Assembly (NCBI GenBank): GCA_015232575.1
Contig: JADFZL010000007.1
Location: 1 to 64,000, forward strand
Direction: 5' to 3'
DNA: 64,000 nucleotides
Origin: Candidatus Rifleibacteriota bacterium
Lineage (GTDB): Bacteria; Muiribacteriota; Ozemobacteria; Ozemobacterales; Ozemobacteraceae
The notes beneath the pieces were generated by a model. That model did no database searches, was not told the origin of the DNA, and saw only the letters and a program-made list of their open reading frames with translations. This document shows positions 61,801-64,000 of the stretch, in pieces. Both the position numbers and the translations under genes were made by a program. How positions within the stretch are numbered: the stretch's first letter is position 1; every line of letters starts with the position of its first letter.

Positions 61801-61886
61801 GGGCCCGATTTCCTTTCGGTTTTACAAACTTGGAATATTGGATAAGGAATTCCAACCCTGATAACGATGATGAAAGTGGGCAGTAA
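55899..61886 (+). CDS. RHS/YD-repeat polymorphic toxin with C-terminal SHH-type nuclease
   Basis: The 1995-residue secreted protein has a signal peptide (1-24). An N-terminal lectin- or jelly-roll-like region runs to about 400. A DUF6531-like start of the RHS shell (LSDPVNIVSGNF, RIYNSLDSNIGLFGRGWSS) comes next. Dozens of YD repeats (GRxxxxxYDxxGNL) run to about 1550. The RHS core end is RYYSPRYGRFISKDPIGFEGG. The variable tip after GQT (about residue 1808) ends in a domain with SHH at 1885-1887 (QSHHAISKK) and WHRELD, matching the Tox-SHH HNH/Endo VII-type nuclease. The start is set by GGGAGG. It probably kills competitors; two immunity candidates follow. Confidence 0.9.
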   Translation: MKFRLLAALIFPVLILFSIPLFASDLSLPENSSEPFESYIPGDETRPASISEEIWEKLNSGTLTQQAETKSETQIQTNSPARTTSLTQSTSALTSFPSGYTLLDPILPGSIGTTWETGMNSPGTNPQVYRSEIVSPFDGSTALRQQVIGNTYSWCTNHYLKRTFNLGGAFYPASKLALYLEINRYCMSCYYDGTGLIIRAFRNGNEVGATSYGCGNYHGWPFSNPLPNGFTGILEIPFNFVSGTFDSISIEIANYCCIGNNYSIVDHIMFKGDAPVTVNSVQAIPPTLMIGIDGAASGIVFRAATSVSTTVEFKVRGPGGEIFPIGSAATSQGDSGHIAKLSWWGNLGGSTISEGNYEIIAEAGSSSKTSNFTVKKVNASIIGMGTWMKNSKDPSADVPPDPKAEQCPEVSWEQATGEKEGYTAGLNLSDPVNIVSGNFILSNVDLSLKSRLPLTLARIYNSLDSNIGLFGRGWSSPYLSHLEFIASDVVFVNSDGSKSFFKYSDGAYVGHISSNLQLSVATDTNLWRLFIPGGMEWHFDSDGKIIRMAKACCGTGAADSVNIDYNSSGTLHKVSNNAGQWLEFALNSSNLIENVTDSAGRTLRYAYDSNRNLISFTNAINQITTYTYNEDNFLSKFTKPGNRATEIAYQGSRVSGITFPNAASALFNWDFSQQKLLFTSPEGVSHEYRFDSSWQLSGYEIPNAGISKNFSFSELALTNTTNSLGQMFSYSYNADGLLCTSTDPLGNTTSYEWHPEFHKLAKKTDPLNREWRYNWCHRGNLISEINPAGGITSYTYDAHNNRTSRTDPLGRTVRYEYSSDGSRLLRSIDALGGISSFSYDARSNLISSSDQLGRVTLYEYDALDRLVKTIHPDGRWTEIEYDEAGNIANRRDNLNRVTTYTYDQADKMISTTRPDGTKHNYEYNAAGKKIAEINPLGEKTCFEYDAAGNLVRIVYPDDSSEMSSYNTEGQLINRTNELGSVTAFEYDPLGRMVATIDPAGSRWEQTYDIAGRKVSDKDPLLHTTCYAFDVLDRVVSTTKPDSAIIRNEYDAVGNLLKTTDALAATWSWQYDALNRQVKAIQPNGATSETSFDAAGQTSAEIDPLVGVTRYSYDSAGRIVSRTDALGNIWRNNYDTAGRLVSTVNPLGEISSMTFDVMDCVISESNPAGNITSYEFDAVGRRVAKTDALGNRSITAYDSRGRVISEVDAEGRIVQYDYDLAGSRTGLTDAACRVWRWKFDANGRTLAEIDPIGNRTTYSYNETGARTALVNARNQITTFSFDSMNRLVQIDYPNGTAATFSYDLTGRELSRSDSNGLAAKKYDASGNLISEEFQTSACPGVSKSWNYVYDLAGNRISAKNPEEESFKYGYDALNRLILLDPPGQNNDIKYLYDTAGKQIGTEQPGVNTVNSFDAAGRLLSVSHNRDQKSKPPISQRRYTYNALGNCISMTDDECGTTVYEYDKSGWLIKVTYPEKQVVSYTYNNAGDRLSETIKTGHSNSRTVTYSYDAAGRMISKASDTFEYDSDGNLTISIEEDEVVRNTWSHDNRLLKIEREIECSKHHKKHCRHCPKSFEISEEYSYLPNDWRRITRKTAETTYFSVYDGDDESNEYLIAPKSPAKSWKFGPFCWKPKLPQLFSFREFISGPGNDDIQTTNYHGKSLTMLKDALGSTIALTNRGGNTVAKINYDAWGNFRWPEKKGHNIAPCKEDDLSDLLDRLEGRFSFGNIQHDHWHHGRHFAKSFTPYLYTGRRLSAISEQYFNRNRYYSPRYGRFISKDPIGFEGGNNLWWYGENNPPLFKDPFGQTVEKAIDFLEDAGKAAGVEGAIYQEWAMKLAPYTPPSQDDIYGLSIVSDTVRRIHEVLPMVNNPCVREALKNAIREIMCGQSHHAISKKVYRTGLKHYKGLSSSFSERDSDYIAKAIENAHVGYASWHRELDSNVVDYINEKGNDLSPQQFINYLMSRYNTPDLRARFPFGFTNLEYWIRNSNPDNDDESGQ

Positions 61887-61912
61887 TCATTCAAAACCTT
61901 TTCGTATTAAAA

Positions 61913-62545
61913 TTGGATCCAGGCCCCCAAGAAAGTTTTGCTAGTGCGGTTTTTTATGATGTTGAACCCTTTGTTTTAGGAGAACCGGAGCATTGCAAAC
62001 TTTGCAATAAGCCCATTCGGCCATCTCTTAGACTTCCTCCCCTTCGGTATGAAATAGAAGTTGAAGGAAAATGTGTTGGAGATATTTTGTTCGGCCCAGG
62101 GGCAGGCATTTTGGTGTCTGCCAAATTCAAAAATGAATTTGGCAGTGTTGGTTTGAAAGGCATTTCGGACTTTCGGATAACTGAAATTGTGCATTTGAAG
62201 AAAGGGAAAAGAATATTTCCCCCGGTCTCAGAATTTTTTCAAATAACCATTCTTCGAACTGGCCGTATCAATATTATCGAATCTGGTCTGGAGGAACCTC
62301 CAAGCTGCAATGCTTGTTTAAGGAGTCAGGAATTTAAGCGAATAAGACGAGTAGTATTGGAAACTAATAGCTGGGGAGATGCAGATATTTTTATTCCTTT
62401 TGGTACCTTAACCACCGTTTTAACTTCAAGGAAATTTAGGGATTTCTGCGTTGAAAAGGAAATTTCAAATGCTATTTTTATTCCAGCTGAAGAATTTTCC
62501 AAGGAATTTTTTCCTTGGGAGGAAAATTCGATTCCCCAAAAATAG
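61913..62545 (+). CDS. Double-CxxC immunity protein (SitI6-like)
   Basis: The 210-residue product has two CxxC knuckles (CKLCNK near 28-33, CNACLR near 131-136). Between and after them come LRLPPLRYEIEVEG, FGPGAGILVSAKF and GLKGISDF, which fit the double-CXXCG family of toxin immunity proteins known from myxobacteria. Each CxxC is followed by N or L instead of Gly. It would bind and block the SHH nuclease directly upstream. The start is uncertain: TTG 61913 is used, but an in-frame ATT at 61889 (after AAAGTGGG) would give an N-terminus closer to the family. Confidence 0.72.
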   Translation: MDPGPQESFASAVFYDVEPFVLGEPEHCKLCNKPIRPSLRLPPLRYEIEVEGKCVGDILFGPGAGILVSAKFKNEFGSVGLKGISDFRITEIVHLKKGKRIFPPVSEFFQITILRTGRINIIESGLEEPPSCNACLRSQEFKRIRRVVLETNSWGDADIFIPFGTLTTVLTSRKFRDFCVEKEISNAIFIPAEEFSKEFFPWEENSIPQK

Positions 62546-62633
62546 CAAAATTCATAATTTACAAGATTTTTATACAAACAAACCAGGCACCCAGTTATTG
62601 GGAAAGACATAAAGATGAGTGGGGTGATAATCC

Positions 62634-62921
62634 TTGGAAGCCGTAAATTTTTGTCCAATTTGCGGTTTCGAGTTAAATTTTGAACCTTGGGATGGTCCTA
62701 CAAAATCGGTACCATCCCACAAGCTCTGTTATTCATGTGGGGCGGAATTTGGCTATCACGATGATGAGTTGGCGTGTAAACAACCTGGTTCTCGTGAAGA
62801 ACTCTGGAAAAAACATCGAGATGATTGGGTCGTTAACGGCATGCCTTGGCGAGGAAACAAAAAGTTTAAGCCACTCGATTGGGATCCAATTGTTCAACTT
62901 AGCAAGCTTTCCCAAAAATAG
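62634..62921 (+). CDS. Small zinc-ribbon protein, probable second immunity or cassette protein
   Basis: The 95-residue protein has CPICG at 7-11 and CYSCGAEFGYHDDE near 32-45, then a helical part with KHRDDWVVNGMPWRG. Proteins with this CPxCG...PW...CxxCG-x-FGY layout are common, uncharacterised neighbours of polymorphic toxins. Start is TTG 62634 with GGGGTG nine bases upstream; no in-frame ATG gives the N-terminal cysteines. It may protect against a related toxin tip lost from this locus. Confidence 0.65.
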   Translation: MEAVNFCPICGFELNFEPWDGPTKSVPSHKLCYSCGAEFGYHDDELACKQPGSREELWKKHRDDWVVNGMPWRGNKKFKPLDWDPIVQLSKLSQK

Positions 62922-63152
62922 GGTAAATTTGGTTCTATTTTTTTTTATATCACCCAGGAAATTATACTGACTGATCGTTGCTTTATTTGGTAAAATTAGG
63001 AACAAATGCAAACTTCCTCCACCCCAAAAAGCCTTTGGTTAACAGTAAACAGGCTTGTTACTGTCGTTTATCCCTTCGTTGAATCTAGGAACTCTCAATG
63101 CTCAAGCAAGCAATTTCATGTATAACCAGTCACCTGTAGCTGCCAATCGATC

Positions 63153-63740
63153 GTGATTGTATCGTTGCTTTGTTACTGGAGATTAGCCACGATCTTAGGC
63201 TTGTTAAATTTCTCCGTTTCTATAGCTTTGGATCATGTATATTCATATCATGATCTTGGGGGAAAGCCGTCACAAAAAGAGCGGATTGTTTCCCTTTTGA
63301 AAAAAGTGAAAGGTCTCGGTGTTTCTGGGGTTCCATTCCTTCTCGGAAGGATAAATAATAAGCGCCAAGAACTTTTTCTGTTTGACTCAGGTGATAATCT
63401 TGATACTGTGTCTCTCGAAATTGAGGCAATTTCAAATATTGGTAGCGAATCTATTCCCTTTCTTGTTTCTCGATTGGAGGCAGAGAAAGACGAGCAGAAT
63501 TTTGACATTGCTTTCAGGGCAGCATTAGTTCAAGCGTTGGCTCATCTTCTTCCCCTTGCCGAGGGGAAAGATTTTCCTTTTACGTCCTGTGTCGAAGTCA
63601 AAGCACGTCTGAAAAGATTTTCAGAGCGGAGAAAACGTCAGCCCCCTTTTTTACCTCCCGGAGGGAGCACGATTTCCTTTATTGAAGAGCAATTGTCGCT
63701 TCCAAAAAACAGTCTTTCCGAGGTTTTGAATTTTCGCTAG
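63153..63740 (+). CDS. Hypothetical protein with HEAT-like segment
   Basis: The 195-residue protein is not recognised. It begins with a hydrophobic stretch (residues 3-25, possible membrane anchor) followed by helical pairs: KERIVSLLKKVKGLGVSGVPFLLGRI and SLEIEAISNIGSESIPFLVSRL, which resemble two HEAT repeats. The C-terminus is basic and Pro-rich. No ribosome site supports the ATG at 63153, so the true start may be later. It may belong to the accessory tail of the RHS locus. Confidence 0.45.
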   Translation: MIVSLLCYWRLATILGLLNFSVSIALDHVYSYHDLGGKPSQKERIVSLLKKVKGLGVSGVPFLLGRINNKRQELFLFDSGDNLDTVSLEIEAISNIGSESIPFLVSRLEAEKDEQNFDIAFRAALVQALAHLLPLAEGKDFPFTSCVEVKARLKRFSERRKRQPPFLPPGGSTISFIEEQLSLPKNSLSEVLNFR

Positions 63741-63820
63741 GGCGACTAGTCCTTGGTTCCACCCAAACAGGGAAAAGTTCCGGTGAGAATATTTGAGCCC
63801 TATTCTCATTCCCTAACAAT

Positions 63821-63867
63821 TTCAAAGTGCTGAAAATCGACTTAAACGTAATTTTCAGCACTTTGAA
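63821..63867. terminator. Perfect 17-bp inverted repeat near the right edge
   Basis: TTCAAAGTGCTGAAAAT (63821-63837) pairs perfectly with 63851-63867 around a 13-base loop. It lies 80 bases after the last gene. There is no T-tract, so a terminator role is only suggested. The remaining bases 63868-64000 show no gene. Confidence 0.5.
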
Positions 63868-64000
63868 AAAATGCCTGCTTATGCAATGTCCATCTCAATT
63901 CAATCTCCCGTTCAGCTTTTCCCCTTATCACTTTCTTCTTGTAAAAAAATGCTTCAAAACCAAATCCAATCAAGATTTTTTATTTGAAGCGCCTCGGACA

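Overview
The window is a bacterial chromosome segment of moderate G+C with AT-rich spacers. It has de novo purine genes, a sliding clamp, an isoleucyl-tRNA synthetase, type IV-type pseudopilins and many radical SAM enzymes, so it probably comes from an anaerobic or microaerophilic, uncultured Gram-negative-type lineage. The mix (PurC-PurE fusion, eukaryote-like type 2 IleRS, clostripain-type protease, very large pseudopilins, several dispersed palindromic repeat families) would suit Candidatus Riflebacteria or a similar phylum. That assignment is a guess from memory and is not proven by the sequence. No rRNA, tRNA, CRISPR array or complete insertion sequence was recognised.

Layout. (1) 1-8107 is an accessory region of small, partly broken genes: a GIY-YIG protein, two DUF4160-DUF2442 pairs (one frameshifted in a T7 run), a GNAT remnant, an apparently intact subclass B1 metallo-beta-lactamase homologue, a 4Fe-4S protein with a toroid-fold neighbour, and a toxin-antitoxin pair with nonsense codons in both genes. 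Two near-identical hairpins there resemble integron attC sites. (2) 8108-13038 holds a G+C-richer acyl-adenylating enzyme, a C39-like/TPR protein, a protein of 34-residue DW-x2-C-x3-W repeats and a membrane-anchored SecD-head-like protein. (3) 13363-20877 is a rightward core block: mtnA, class II aldolase (together suggesting the DHAP shunt for 5'-thio/deoxy-nucleoside salvage), ileS, dnaN, and a HEAT-repeat/zinc-ribbon protein. (4) 21213-32535 is leftward: purH, a PurC-PurE fusion, purB, purD, purN, purF, then a family 4 glycosyltransferase and a fused phosphoglycosyltransferase/WecG-TagA protein. (5) 33042-40684 has trehalose-phosphate synthase/phosphatase, glycerate kinase, a radical SAM protein, a STAS protein and a secreted C11 protease. 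(6) 41142-49729 is the most unusual part. It has a tetraether-synthase-like radical SAM protein, a tandem ketosynthase, an acyltransferase, a second radical SAM protein, a small exported peptide with a duplicated ten-residue Tyr/Lys/His motif, a radical SAM/SPASM peptide maturase and a FabZ-like dehydratase. The peptide and maturase look like an undescribed RiPP system. (7) 50107-55561 encodes a secreted helical protein and three pseudopilins. (8) 55899-62921 is a polymorphic toxin locus: a 1995-residue RHS protein ending in an SHH-type nuclease, a double-CxxC immunity candidate and a zinc-ribbon protein.

A recurring non-coding theme is dispersed palindromic DNA. One element is notable. Immediately upstream of both purC-purE and the trehalose gene lies a tandem repeat array, then two hairpins, then a perfect Shine-Dalgarno sequence. 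The first hairpin shows compensatory base changes between the two copies. This looks like a mobile or regulatory element that supplies the ribosome binding site of the gene it precedes.
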